Below the pieces are notes generated by a model. The model saw nothing but the letters and a program-made list of their open reading frames with translations. It did not search any database and was not told the DNA's origin. A stretch of DNA of 64,000 nucleotides from NCBI GenBank assembly GCA_900542275.1, contig UQMW01000003.1:38062-102061 (forward strand), read 5' to 3'. Source of the stretch: an uncultured Collinsella sp. (GTDB taxonomy: Bacteria > Actinomycetota > Coriobacteriia > Coriobacteriales > Coriobacteriaceae). A program made the position numbers and the translations under genes. Below, one piece after another: positions 24,880-32,305 of this stretch (within the stretch, counting starts at the first letter, position 1; each line of letters begins with the position of its first letter).

Positions 24880-26013
24880 TTAGATGCGGTTCATCTGAGC
24901 GGCGACTTTGTTGTACCAGTCCTGCCACGTGGGCGGGCAGTACTTTTTGGCCGCGGCCGGGGTAAGGGTGGAGCCGTAGTTGGCGCCCAGATAGGCAACG
25001 TGAGCGGAGATGCCCTCGCTCCAGCTGCCAAAGCTGCGCCAACCGCCGCCACGGGCACTCCAGCCCCAGGCGTTGTAAGAATTGGCGCAATAAGCACCCT
25101 TGGTGCTCTCGATGCAGGCGATGGCGGGGGACCAACGGGGGTCGACACCGGTATTCCAAGCGGCGACGGCAAAGTTATAGCCCTGGCCTGCCATGGGGGA
25201 GCCGGCGAGATAATTGTCGATGCGGCCCGTCCACTCATTAATGAACGAATCGTAATCGGAGCTACCGGTATTGGCGTTGTTCACCGTGGTGTCGATGGTG
25301 GTGTTGGTGTTGGTGGCCTGGCTGCTGGAATTGCTGCCGCTTACGCCCTCGCCCGAGAGCTTCTCGGCGGCAGCGGCCTTATCGGCCTCAAGCTTGGCAA
25401 GCTCGGCGGCATTTTCCTGCTCGGCTTTTGCCTGTGCCTCGCTGCGGAGCTGCTGGGCCTGAGCCAACGCATCCTCGGCGTTTTTCTGCTCTGCCTCAAG
25501 CTGAGACTTGGCCTGCTGGAGCTCAGCCTTGTTCTGCTCGAGTTCGGTTTGCATGTTATTGAGCTGTTCGATCTCGTCGACGCTCGAGCTCGTGATCTGG
25601 TTGGTGTATTTGCAGGTCGTGATGAACTCACCCAGGCTCTGCGCGTTGACCAGGAAGCTCACGATGGGGTTGGTGCCCTTCTGATACTTGTACAGATCGC
25701 GCATGGCGGAGCTTGCCTTGGCCTGCTGCTCGGGAAGCTTAGCCTCGATTTCCTCGATGCTTGCCTCATTGGAGTCAATCTGCTTTTGCAGGTCATCGAG
25801 TTTGGTGCGGGCGTCGTTGTAGGCGCTCGTGGCGGCTTCGATCTTCTGCTGGGCTGCGGAAAGCTGGTCCTGCGTTGCCTGCGAGGCGGCATACGCCGCA
25901 ACGGGGGAGAGCATCGGCGTGGCCGTCAGCGCAACGGCGAGCGCGGCGCTCGTGATGATACGAGCCGGCTTCGACGCAATGAGCGCTGCGGCGCGATGAT
26001 TCGAATGCTGCAT
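24880..26013 (-). CDS. secreted coiled-coil protein with a lysozyme-like C-terminal domain
   Basis: 377 residues from ATG 26013 (AGAGGG upstream; an in-frame TTG at 26028 is less likely). Signal peptide ARIITSAALAVALTATPMLSPVAAYA with cleavage near AYA. Residues about 35-220 form a long coiled coil of the PcsB/CwlO type (LSAAQQKIEAATSAYNDARTKLDDLQKQI ...). An Asn/Thr/Ser linker follows. The C-terminal domain has WNTGVDPRWSPAIACIESTKG, NSYNAWGWSARGGGWRSFGSW and EGISAHVAYL, like a glucosaminidase/lysozyme fold that trims peptidoglycan. In CwlO-type proteins the coiled coil restrains the enzyme and responds to FtsEX; those genes are not in this window. Confidence 0.85.
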   Translation of the reverse strand: MQHSNHRAAALIASKPARIITSAALAVALTATPMLSPVAAYAASQATQDQLSAAQQKIEAATSAYNDARTKLDDLQKQIDSNEASIEEIEAKLPEQQAKASSAMRDLYKYQKGTNPIVSFLVNAQSLGEFITTCKYTNQITSSSVDEIEQLNNMQTELEQNKAELQQAKSQLEAEQKNAEDALAQAQQLRSEAQAKAEQENAAELAKLEADKAAAAEKLSGEGVSGSNSSSQATNTNTTIDTTVNNANTGSSDYDSFINEWTGRIDNYLAGSPMAGQGYNFAVAAWNTGVDPRWSPAIACIESTKGAYCANSYNAWGWSARGGGWRSFGSWSEGISAHVAYLGANYGSTLTPAAAKKYCPPTWQDWYNKVAAQMNRI

Positions 26014-26407
26014 CCAGTCCCTCTGCAATCAATCGTAGGTTATGGTTCGAACGGTATTCTACTACTGCTTTCGACCTCAACTTGAACCTTAAAGGTTCCA
26101 AAGGGTCAAGTTGAACTTGAGGCTTTGGCTTTGACCTGCAGTTATGATGAATTGTTGAGAAACCATAGAGTTCAACTTTAACGTTACGGGGGCCTGTTTA
26201 AGAGGAGTTTAGGGCTGTAAAAGCTATCTCAACAGGGGGTTTGCAGCTACAAGGCTTCATCGCGGTGAGTGCGGCCTTTATGCTGGACGATTACGTCGAT
26301 TGCCATAGATACGGTGGAGCTTTGGGCGCCGGCGGCTTGGCACGCTAGAATAAATCAGTTGCGCAAAGACCGCCCGTTGTGTGGGCAGTTCATGATAGGA
26401 AGTTTCC
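26014..26407. promoter_or_regulatory. intergenic control region with operator-like palindromes
   Basis: Divergent region between the hydrolase gene (-) and the ATP-grasp gene (+). It contains the perfect palindrome GAACCTTAAAGGTTC (26083-26097), flanked by CTCAACTTGAACC (from 26077) and TCAAGTTGAACTTGAG (from 26106); AGTTCAACTTTAACG follows near 26168. The clustered half-sites look like a multi-site operator. A likely promoter for the ATP-grasp gene is TTGGGC (26322) -18 bp- TAGAAT (26346). No gene seen. Confidence 0.45.
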
Positions 26408-27664
26408 ATGGCATTGCAATTTACAGAGCGCGAGTTCATTCCCGTGCTGCTCGGTGGCGACATCAACGCCTATTCGGTGGCGCGCGCCTTCTACGAGGAG
26501 TACCAGGTCAAGAGTCTGGTCTTTGGCAAGTACCAGACGGGTCCCGCGTACCGCAGCCAGATTATCGACTACACGCCCAACGTGGATATCGACACCATGC
26601 CCGTGATGCTCAAAACCGTCAACGGCATTGCCCAAGCGCATGCCGACAAGACGATTGTCCTTGTGGGTTGTGGCGATAACTATGTCGCTCTCGTGGCTCA
26701 GGCCAAGGACGCTCATGAGCTGGCGGATAACATCGTCGCTCCCTACGCGCCCTACAGCATGCTCGAGCAGTGCCAGAAGAAGGAGATCTTCTACGAGCTG
26801 TGCGAGAAGCATGGCGTGCCCTATCCGCACACGTTTACCTTTACCAAGGCGATGCTCAATGCCCAGGGTGAGGCGCCTGCCGAAGTGCTCGACCAGATCG
26901 ATTTTCCTTACCCGATGATCCTGAAGCCTTCTGACGGCATCATGTGGTGGCAGCACGAGTTCGAGGGCCAGAAAAAGGCCTATGAGATTGCCGACCGTGC
27001 CGAGCTGGAACAGGTCATTCGTGACTCGTATGCCAGCGGCTACACCGACGACCTGATCTTGCAGGATCGCGTGCCCGGCAACGACGAGTACATGCGCGTG
27101 CTCACCAGCTATTCCGACCGCAACGGCAAGGTGCGCATGATGTGCCTGGGTCACGTGCTGCTCGAGGAGCATCAGCCTCACGGTGTCGGCAACCACGCCT
27201 GTATCATCACCGAGCCCAATGACGAGCTCATGGGCGGCGTGCGCAAGTTGCTCGAGGACCTTCACTTTGTGGGCTATTCCAACTTTGACGTTAAGTACGA
27301 CGAGCGCGACGGCTCGTTTAAGTTCTTCGATTTCAACACGCGCCAAGGTCGCAGCAACTACTACGTCACTAACAGCGGCTTTAACGTTGCCAAGTATGTG
27401 GTGGACGAGTATGTGTTCAACCGCCCGTTTGAGCCGGAGTTTGTGACGGCGCAGGACGAGGCGCTGTGGATGGTCGTTCCCATGGGGGTCGTCGACAAGT
27501 ACGTCAAGGATCCCGAGCTGCGCGCTAAGGTGCATCGCCTGGACAAGGAAGGCAAGGGCGCCGACCCTTCGTTTATGAAGGGCGACTTTGTCTTTAACCG
27601 CTGGCTGCGCATGTGGCACACCAAGCTGCGCCACTTTAAGCTGTTCAAGACGTATTACAAGTAG
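26408..27664 (+). CDS. ATP-grasp ligase, possibly D-aspartate ligase-like
   Basis: 418 residues, cytoplasmic. N-terminal Rossmann-like part (FIPVLLGGDINAYSVARAFYEEYQVKSLVFGK), then ATP-grasp core: YPMILKPSDGIMWWQHEFEGQKKAY, LILQDRVPGNDEYMRVLTSYSDRNG, and FDVKYDERDGSFKFFDFNTRQGRSNYYV with the metal-binding residues. The D-aspartate ligase Aslfm of Enterococcus faecium, which adds D-Asp to the peptidoglycan precursor, is of this kind and is encoded beside an aspartate racemase, as here. The substrate is inferred from that pairing only; another carboxylate-amine ligase is possible. Confidence 0.75.
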   Translation: MALQFTEREFIPVLLGGDINAYSVARAFYEEYQVKSLVFGKYQTGPAYRSQIIDYTPNVDIDTMPVMLKTVNGIAQAHADKTIVLVGCGDNYVALVAQAKDAHELADNIVAPYAPYSMLEQCQKKEIFYELCEKHGVPYPHTFTFTKAMLNAQGEAPAEVLDQIDFPYPMILKPSDGIMWWQHEFEGQKKAYEIADRAELEQVIRDSYASGYTDDLILQDRVPGNDEYMRVLTSYSDRNGKVRMMCLGHVLLEEHQPHGVGNHACIITEPNDELMGGVRKLLEDLHFVGYSNFDVKYDERDGSFKFFDFNTRQGRSNYYVTNSGFNVAKYVVDEYVFNRPFEPEFVTAQDEALWMVVPMGVVDKYVKDPELRAKVHRLDKEGKGADPSFMKGDFVFNRWLRMWHTKLRHFKLFKTYYK

Positions 27665-27748
27665 ATGAGTGCGGCGCCCGTCCGGTTTACATCGGGCGGG
27701 CGCGGGTATGATACGCGCAATTGCGCAAGCGTCACCAAGGAGGCGGCG

Positions 27749-28495
27749 ATGGAAAAGCTGGGAGTTATCGGCGGCATGGGCGCCGAGGCCACGTCGTATT
27801 ACTACGACCAGGTGGTGCGCCATACGGCTGCTGCCTGCGATCAGGAACATATCGACATGGTGGTGCTCTCCAAGTCGACCATGCCCGACCGCACGCTTGC
27901 CATTAAGACCGGCGAGCATGCCAAGCTGCTGGAGACCATGAAAGAGTGTGCCCAGGCACTCGAGTCGCTGGGCTGTGCGCACATTGCCATTCCCTGCAAC
28001 ACGTCGCACTACTTCTACGACCAGATCCAGTCGTTTACGAAGGTGCCGATTATCCACATGCCGCGTGAGTCGGTGCGCTATGCCCTTGCGGGTGCGGTGA
28101 TGGGGGAGTGCGAGTTCGACCCCAACCTGAGTATGCCGGCCGAGCCGGTGCACAAGATTGGCATTATGGGCACCGACGGAACCGTGGGCGCGGGCGTCTA
28201 CGGCCGCGAATGCGAGGCTGCGGGTGTTGAGGTCGTCTATCCCAGCGAGAAACGTCAGAACGATGTGATGTCGCTTATCTACGATGATGTGAAGGCCGGA
28301 CGTGAGCCCGATATGGATAAGTTCGACCGCGTGATGTGGGAGTTCGCCCGTAGCGGCTGCGACCGCGTCATTCTGGCCTGCACCGAGCTATCGGTGCTGC
28401 AGAAGTATCGAGAGATGCCCGAGATCACCCTCGATGCCATGGATGTCCTGGTGCGCGAATCCATCATCCGCAGCGGCGCTCCCTACCGCCTCTAG
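27749..28495 (+). CDS. aspartate/glutamate racemase family protein
   Basis: 248 residues from ATG 27749 (AAGGAGG upstream). Cofactor-independent racemase of the Asp/Glu family: KLGVIGGMGAEATSYYYDQV at the start, IAIPCNTSHYFY with the first catalytic Cys, and VILACTELSVLQ with the second. The first half has the VLSKSTMPDRT motif. It converts L- to D-aspartate (or glutamate). It follows the ATP-grasp gene by 84 bp, so the pair probably makes and attaches D-Asp. A glutamate racemase role for murein cannot be excluded. Confidence 0.88.
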   Translation: MEKLGVIGGMGAEATSYYYDQVVRHTAAACDQEHIDMVVLSKSTMPDRTLAIKTGEHAKLLETMKECAQALESLGCAHIAIPCNTSHYFYDQIQSFTKVPIIHMPRESVRYALAGAVMGECEFDPNLSMPAEPVHKIGIMGTDGTVGAGVYGRECEAAGVEVVYPSEKRQNDVMSLIYDDVKAGREPDMDKFDRVMWEFARSGCDRVILACTELSVLQKYREMPEITLDAMDVLVRESIIRSGAPYRL

Positions 28496-28506
28496 CTTCC
28501 GACCTG

Positions 28507-28532
28507 CCAAAAAAGGGACAGGTTAATTTTGG
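28507..28532. repeat. GGGACAGGTT repeat, reverse of AACCTGTCCC
   Basis: CCAAAA / TTTTGG arms around AAGGGACAGGTTAA. The core is the reverse complement of that in the repeats at 14137 and 15363, but the arms differ. Confidence 0.5.
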
Positions 28533-28555
28533 TAGATTTTATCTGGTGAAACAGT

Positions 28556-28594
28556 AAAGGCCTCGGCTCGTTTGGTGCGAGCCGAGGCCTTTTG
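28556..28594. terminator. bidirectional terminator
   Basis: AAAGGCCTCGGCTCG / CGAGCCGAGGCCTTT, 15 bp, with a 7-nt loop and T run. Between the racemase gene (+) and ecfT (-). Confidence 0.88.
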
Positions 28595-28621
28595 CGTTGG
28601 GTGGTTGCTGTCGGTGGTGAA

Positions 28622-29368
28622 CTAGAACAGGAAGCCGATGGCGATGAGGGCGATGCTGACGATGAGCACGGCGATGTCCAGGCCCTTGATGGGGTAGCGC
28701 TTGTACGAGCTGGCGCGTGTACGCAGATAGAAGCCGCGCTGTTCTGCCGCCAAGGCTGTGGCATCGGTCTTGCCCACGCTCGAGATGAGCAGTGGCACGC
28801 ACAGTGGCAGCATGAGCTTAAGCTTCTTGATGGGGTTCTTGGTGTCGTACTCGACGCCGCGTGCGGTCTGCGCTTCCATGATGGCGTTCATCTCCTGACC
28901 AAATACCGGCACAAAGCGCAGCGCCGTGGTAAAGGTGAAGGCATAGCGATACGGCACGTGCAGCACCTCGACGCAGGCGTTGGCAAGGTCGTTGAGCTTG
29001 GTCACCATGAGCATAAGGATGAGTGGTAACGCCACACCCAGCAGGCGCAGGCAGGCCTTCGATCCTGTGATGAGGCCCGTGTCGGTGATAAAGCCCCATA
29101 CCACATTGCCATCGCGCATAAAGGCCAGCTGGAGCACCAGCATGATAAGCGCGAGCGGAATCAGCAACTTGAGCAGCGAGAACAGACGGTCGACGACGCC
29201 GGCATAGGCACCCAGTGCAAGGGTGAGTGCCAAAAAGCCCAGCAGCGCCACGTAGGTGTCGGACAAGAAGATGCCGACGATGATGGCGGCGGCGAGGCCC
29301 AGTTTGACGACGGGGTTCAGGCGATGCAGCAGCGTATCGCCCGGCATGTAGTCGATGACGTTAACCAC
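28622..29368 (-). CDS. ECF transporter T component (EcfT)
   Basis: Membrane scaffold that couples the ATPases to the substrate-binding S subunit. I chose GTG 29368, 248 residues, since AAGGAG lies upstream within the ATPase gene and overlaps its stop by 8 bp; a longer ATG frame from 29401 is less likely. The protein starts VVNVIDYMPGDTLLHRLNPVVKL, with the DxxTxxHRLNP feature of EcfT. About six helices follow. The coupling-helix motifs AQTARGVEYD and AAEQRGFYLR correspond to the paired A-x-x-x-R-G signatures, the second having Gln where Ser/Ala is usual. Confidence 0.9.
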   Translation of the reverse strand: MVNVIDYMPGDTLLHRLNPVVKLGLAAAIIVGIFLSDTYVALLGFLALTLALGAYAGVVDRLFSLLKLLIPLALIMLVLQLAFMRDGNVVWGFITDTGLITGSKACLRLLGVALPLILMLMVTKLNDLANACVEVLHVPYRYAFTFTTALRFVPVFGQEMNAIMEAQTARGVEYDTKNPIKKLKLMLPLCVPLLISSVGKTDATALAAEQRGFYLRTRASSYKRYPIKGLDIAVLIVSIALIAIGFLF

Positions 29369-31112
29369 GGTGGACCATCTCCTTGGTAATTCGAACGACA
29401 TCGGTGACCTCGCTTACCTGCGCAAAAGCGGGCGAGACGGAAGATGCCAGACGGCGCGAGAGCTCAATAACCTGGGGAGGCTCCACGTAGGCACGCCGCA
29501 TGAGATCGATGTTCGAGAATAGCTCGTGCGTGCGACCGCGGTCGAGGATGCGACCGTCGGCCATTACCACAATGCGCTCGGCAAAATCCGAGACGACTTC
29601 CATATCGTGGCAGACCATGATAACGGCGCAACCGCGCTCGGCCATGGTGCGCACCGTTTCCATGACGGTCATGCACTCGCGGTAATCAAGGCCGCTCGTG
29701 GGCTCGTCGAGCACGACGATCTTGGGCTCTACGACTACGACAGAGGCGAGTGCCACCATTTGGCGCTGACCGCGCGAAAGCGAGAAGGGTGCCTCATCGG
29801 CAGGCAGGCCAAAGCGGTCGATGACGAGCTGGGCGCGACGCAGTGCCTCGGCACGGTCGATGCCGGCAAGCTCCAGGCCAAAAGCGACCTCGTCGAGTAC
29901 GGTGTCCTTGCAGATCTGGCGGTCGGGGTTTTGGAAGAGGGTTGCGACTTCGCGGGCGATGCGGCTCGTGGGAACGGCTGCGGTATCCAGTCCCGTGACG
30001 CGCACGCTGCCCGAGGCGGGCTTAAGCAGGCCTGTGAGCAGCTTGGTGAGCGTGGTCTTGCCGGCACCGTTCTGGCCGACGATGCCCACGAGCTCGCCGG
30101 GATAGAGGGTCAGGTTGAGGTCGTGGACGGCGGCGCCGCCATTGGGATAGGCAAACTCAACATGATCGAAGGTGAGCACGGGCTCGGCGTCCTTGGCGTG
30201 CGGGCGCAACGACGGTGCGTGCGGTGAGCCGGCGGGTGCCTGGGCTTCGATGGCCGCGTGTACGGGATCGACGATGCCCGAAATCAGGCGCTCGGCCTCA
30301 TCGACATCCAAGCAAGGGGTACCGCTTACCAGGCCATCGGCCTGGAGGCTATTGAAGATACGCGTGACGCGAGGGCAGTCGACGCCGATGGCACGGAGCT
30401 CGTCGGTATGCGCGAAGACCTCGTGTGGCTCGCCCTGCAGCGCGATTTCGCCATGGTTGAGCACGAGCACGCGGTTGCAGTACTCCGAGAGCAGGGCGAC
30501 CTTTTGCTCAACGACGACGATGGTGATTCCAAGTGCGCGGTTTGCCTCACGCAGCGTCTCGAAGACCAACGTGGAGCTGGCGGGGTCGAGTGCCGCGGTG
30601 GGCTCGTCGAGAACCAAGACGCGCGGACGCATGGCGAGGATGGCGGCGATGGCTACCTTTTGCTTCTGTCCGCCCGAGAGGGTGGCGATCTCGCGGTCGC
30701 GCAGGTCGCTGATGCCGACGGTCTCGAGCGTTTCGCTCACGCGCTGCTCGATCTGGTCGTGGGGAACACCAAAGTTCTCGAGGCCAAAGAGCATCTCGTC
30801 CTCGACGACCGAAGCGACCATCTGCGTGTCGATATCCTGCAGCACACTGCCGACGATTTGCGACACGTCGGTGAGTGAGACTTCGCAGGTGTCGTGACCG
30901 TCAACCATGACGGACCCAAAGAACGTGCCGGTGTAGTGGTGGGGCACGGCGCCCGACAGGCAGGCGGAAAGCGTGGACTTGCCGGCGCCCGAGGGCCCGA
31001 TGATGCCGATGAAATCTCCCTTGTTCACGCTGAGCGAGATGTGGCTAAGCGCCTGCTCGGTCTGCGTGCCATAGGAGAACGAGACATCGTCGACGTTGAT
31101 GATCGTTTCCAT
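29361..31112 (-). CDS. fused double ATPase of an ECF transporter (EcfA-EcfA)
   Basis: 583 residues holding two complete ABC domains, driving import. Domain 1: Walker A GPSGAGKST near residue 40, signature LSGGQKQKVAIAA, Walker B VLVLDEPTAALDP. Domain 2: Walker A GQNGAGKTT, signature LSRGQRQMVALAS, Walker B IVVLDEPTSGLDY. The second signature is SRGQ, not SGGQ. A linker (EAQAPAGSPHAPSLRPHAKDAEP) joins them near residue 315. Fused EcfAA' proteins occur in Actinobacteria. The gene is followed, with overlap, by ecfT; the S-component gene lies upstream on the same strand. Confidence 0.93.
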   Translation of the reverse strand: METIINVDDVSFSYGTQTEQALSHISLSVNKGDFIGIIGPSGAGKSTLSACLSGAVPHHYTGTFFGSVMVDGHDTCEVSLTDVSQIVGSVLQDIDTQMVASVVEDEMLFGLENFGVPHDQIEQRVSETLETVGISDLRDREIATLSGGQKQKVAIAAILAMRPRVLVLDEPTAALDPASSTLVFETLREANRALGITIVVVEQKVALLSEYCNRVLVLNHGEIALQGEPHEVFAHTDELRAIGVDCPRVTRIFNSLQADGLVSGTPCLDVDEAERLISGIVDPVHAAIEAQAPAGSPHAPSLRPHAKDAEPVLTFDHVEFAYPNGGAAVHDLNLTLYPGELVGIVGQNGAGKTTLTKLLTGLLKPASGSVRVTGLDTAAVPTSRIAREVATLFQNPDRQICKDTVLDEVAFGLELAGIDRAEALRRAQLVIDRFGLPADEAPFSLSRGQRQMVALASVVVVEPKIVVLDEPTSGLDYRECMTVMETVRTMAERGCAVIMVCHDMEVVSDFAERIVVMADGRILDRGRTHELFSNIDLMRRAYVEPPQVIELSRRLASSVSPAFAQVSEVTDVVRITKEMVHRG

Positions 31113-31130
31113 GGATACCTTTCATAGTCA

Positions 31131-31174
31131 TTGGGGACGTTCTTACATGACTAGTCGTTTAAGAACGTCCCCAA
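31131..31174. repeat. 14-bp inverted repeat upstream of ecfAA
   Basis: TTGGGGACGTTCTT (31131-31144) and AAGAACGTCCCCAA (31161-31174), perfect. A CTAGTCGTTT direct repeat overlaps it (31151 and 31179). It sits in the leader of ecfAA. Confidence 0.7.
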
Positions 31175-31217
31175 AAGCTAGTCGTTTGGGACAGTCTTTG
31201 TTGGTGGAGTGCGGAGA

Positions 31218-31318
31218 CGGCTTTACGAGGTGCCCCAGGTTGGCGCGAAAGAGGAGCGAAGCGTACTTGGGTACGCGAGCGACGAATGAACGCCAAGATG
31301 GGGTGGCTCGTAAAGCCG
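31218..31318. repeat. long imperfect inverted repeat with internal hairpin
   Basis: CGGCTTTACGAG (from 31218) pairs with CTCGTAAAGCCG (to 31318). CCCCA/TGGGG and TTGGCG/CGCCAA add to it, giving arms of 28 nt. The 45-nt centre has its own stem (CGTAC/GTACG, near 31262-31275). It sits between ecfS and ecfAA. Confidence 0.65.
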
Positions 31319-31324
31319 AGCAGG

Positions 31325-31897
31325 TTAGTTGAGCTTCAGGGCCTTCTGGATGGGCAGGTAGAGGGCGCCGACCAGAATGGCGTTGAACACGGCGGTCATG
31401 GCGACGACGGGCAGCATGGCTGCGGCGAGCTCGCCGACCACGCCGAGCATGGCCATCTTGATGACCATGAAGATGACGCCCGAGACAAAGGTGGTCACGA
31501 ACGTCGCGACGATGGCGACGGCAGGCTTAACCTGGCCGCCCTTGGCAGCAGCGTTGACAATGACGGCCATGAGCATGGCGGCGATGCCCTCGGCGGCAAA
31601 ATCGACAAACGGCGAGGTGGTGGTGATCTGGATCACGGCAGCCGAGATAAGGCCGATGACGAGCGCCTGACCGATGTTAGGGCGAACGACCAGGATGGTG
31701 AGGCAGAAGGCCGAGATGATGAACTCGGGGCTGATCATGCCGCCCGAGATGCCCGAGATTGCCTTGCCGACGGTGAAGTTGAGGATGAAGCCGGCGGCGA
31801 GCAGGATGGCGAGCAGGACGAGGGCGCGGACATCGAGTTTGCCGCGGTCGGCGGTCTGGACGGTGCGGGGCTGGGCGGCGGTGGTGTTCTGAGACAT
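31325..31897 (-). CDS. ECF transporter substrate-binding (S) component, probably for tryptophan
   Basis: 190 residues from ATG 31897 (AAAGGA upstream). After a Gln/Thr-rich N-terminus come about six helices: ALVLLAILLAAGFILNFTVGKAI, MISPEFIISAFCLTILVV, IGQALVIGLISAAVIQI, FAAEGIAAMLMAVIVNAA and others. This is the size and layout of ECF S subunits, which bind the substrate and work with EcfA/EcfT. A Trp-Trp-Trp leader peptide and a terminator lie upstream, so tryptophan is the most likely substrate. The fold itself does not show the ligand. Confidence 0.8.
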   Translation of the reverse strand: MSQNTTAAQPRTVQTADRGKLDVRALVLLAILLAAGFILNFTVGKAISGISGGMISPEFIISAFCLTILVVRPNIGQALVIGLISAAVIQITTTSPFVDFAAEGIAAMLMAVIVNAAAKGGQVKPAVAIVATFVTTFVSGVIFMVIKMAMLGVVGELAAAMLPVVAMTAVFNAILVGALYLPIQKALKLN

Positions 31898-31942
31898 GGT
31901 GAAAATCCTTTCGGAATGGGAGTGCAAGAGAAAAGCGGAGGC

Positions 31943-32072
31943 GCGTGATGCGAATGCGATCGGGCTCGAGATAGAAAAAGGCCCCCGGTCGAAACCGGAG
32001 GCCTTCCAATCACCTAGAGCGCAAAAACAGGCGTGAGGGACTCACTGTCGACCGATCGTATTCGCATCACGC
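31943..32072. repeat. 21-nt inverted repeat bracketing the trp-leader terminator
   Basis: Arms at 31943-31963 (GCGTGATGCGAATGCGATCG plus G) and 32052-32072. They differ at one base, which stays a G-U pair in RNA. One arm overlaps the leader peptide codons right after the Trp run; the other lies past the terminator. Confidence 0.75.
31973..32005 (-). terminator. attenuator terminator of the Trp leader
   Basis: In the minus-strand RNA AAGGCCUCCGG pairs with CCGGGGGCCUU (one U-G pair), with a 6-nt loop, followed by UUUUUCU. It lies between the Trp leader peptide and the S-component gene. Confidence 0.85.
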
Positions 32073-32110
32073 CACCACCAGTTGTTGAGAGAGTTCATCG
32101 TGTTCTTCAT
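32042..32110 (-). CDS. tryptophan leader peptide
   Basis: A 22-residue frame starting at ATG 32110, with AAAGGAG upstream. It contains three consecutive TGG codons (plus positions 32072-32080) in NNWWWRDAN. Right after them GGCGTGA (32067-32073) can pair with UCACGCC (32030-32036), then comes the terminator. This is the classic order for transcription attenuation: ribosome stalling at Trp codons would free the downstream segment. The peptide itself needs no function. It reports Trp-tRNA level to the ECF S gene. Confidence 0.85.
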   Translation of the reverse strand: MKNTMNSLNNWWWRDANTIGRQ

Positions 32111-32168
32111 GTTGGTGGCTCCTTTCGTGATGCCGTGGCACGGTCGCACCTAGTTGCTGTTGCGCTGC

Positions 32169-32190
32169 ACTATAGCACAGCGAAGTGTGT
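32169..32190 (-). promoter_or_regulatory. candidate promoter of the Trp leader and ecfS
   Basis: Extended -10 TGCTATAGT read on the minus strand (TATAGT at plus 32169-32174), about 60 nt before the leader peptide start. I see no strong -35. Confidence 0.5.
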
Positions 32191-32242
32191 GCGGGGAAAT
32201 CTTTTTTAAAAAGATTTCAGGCGGGTTTCCCGCCGGTCAAAA

Positions 32243-32290
32243 GAGCGGGCTGAGCGGGCGAGGCTGCCATCGCTGCCTTGCCCGCTCAGC
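32243..32290 (-). terminator. terminator of the C69 dipeptidase gene
   Basis: GCTGAGCGGGC / GCCCGCTCAGC stem (32249-32290) with TCTTTTG after it on the minus strand. Confidence 0.75.
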
Positions 32291-32305
32291 TAGGACATGA
32301 GGGCC

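Noticed and set aside
29368..29401. ATG 29401 as ecfT start
   Set aside because: It would overlap the ATPase gene by 41 bases without an SD; GTG 29368 has AAGGAG and an 8-base overlap and matches family N-termini.
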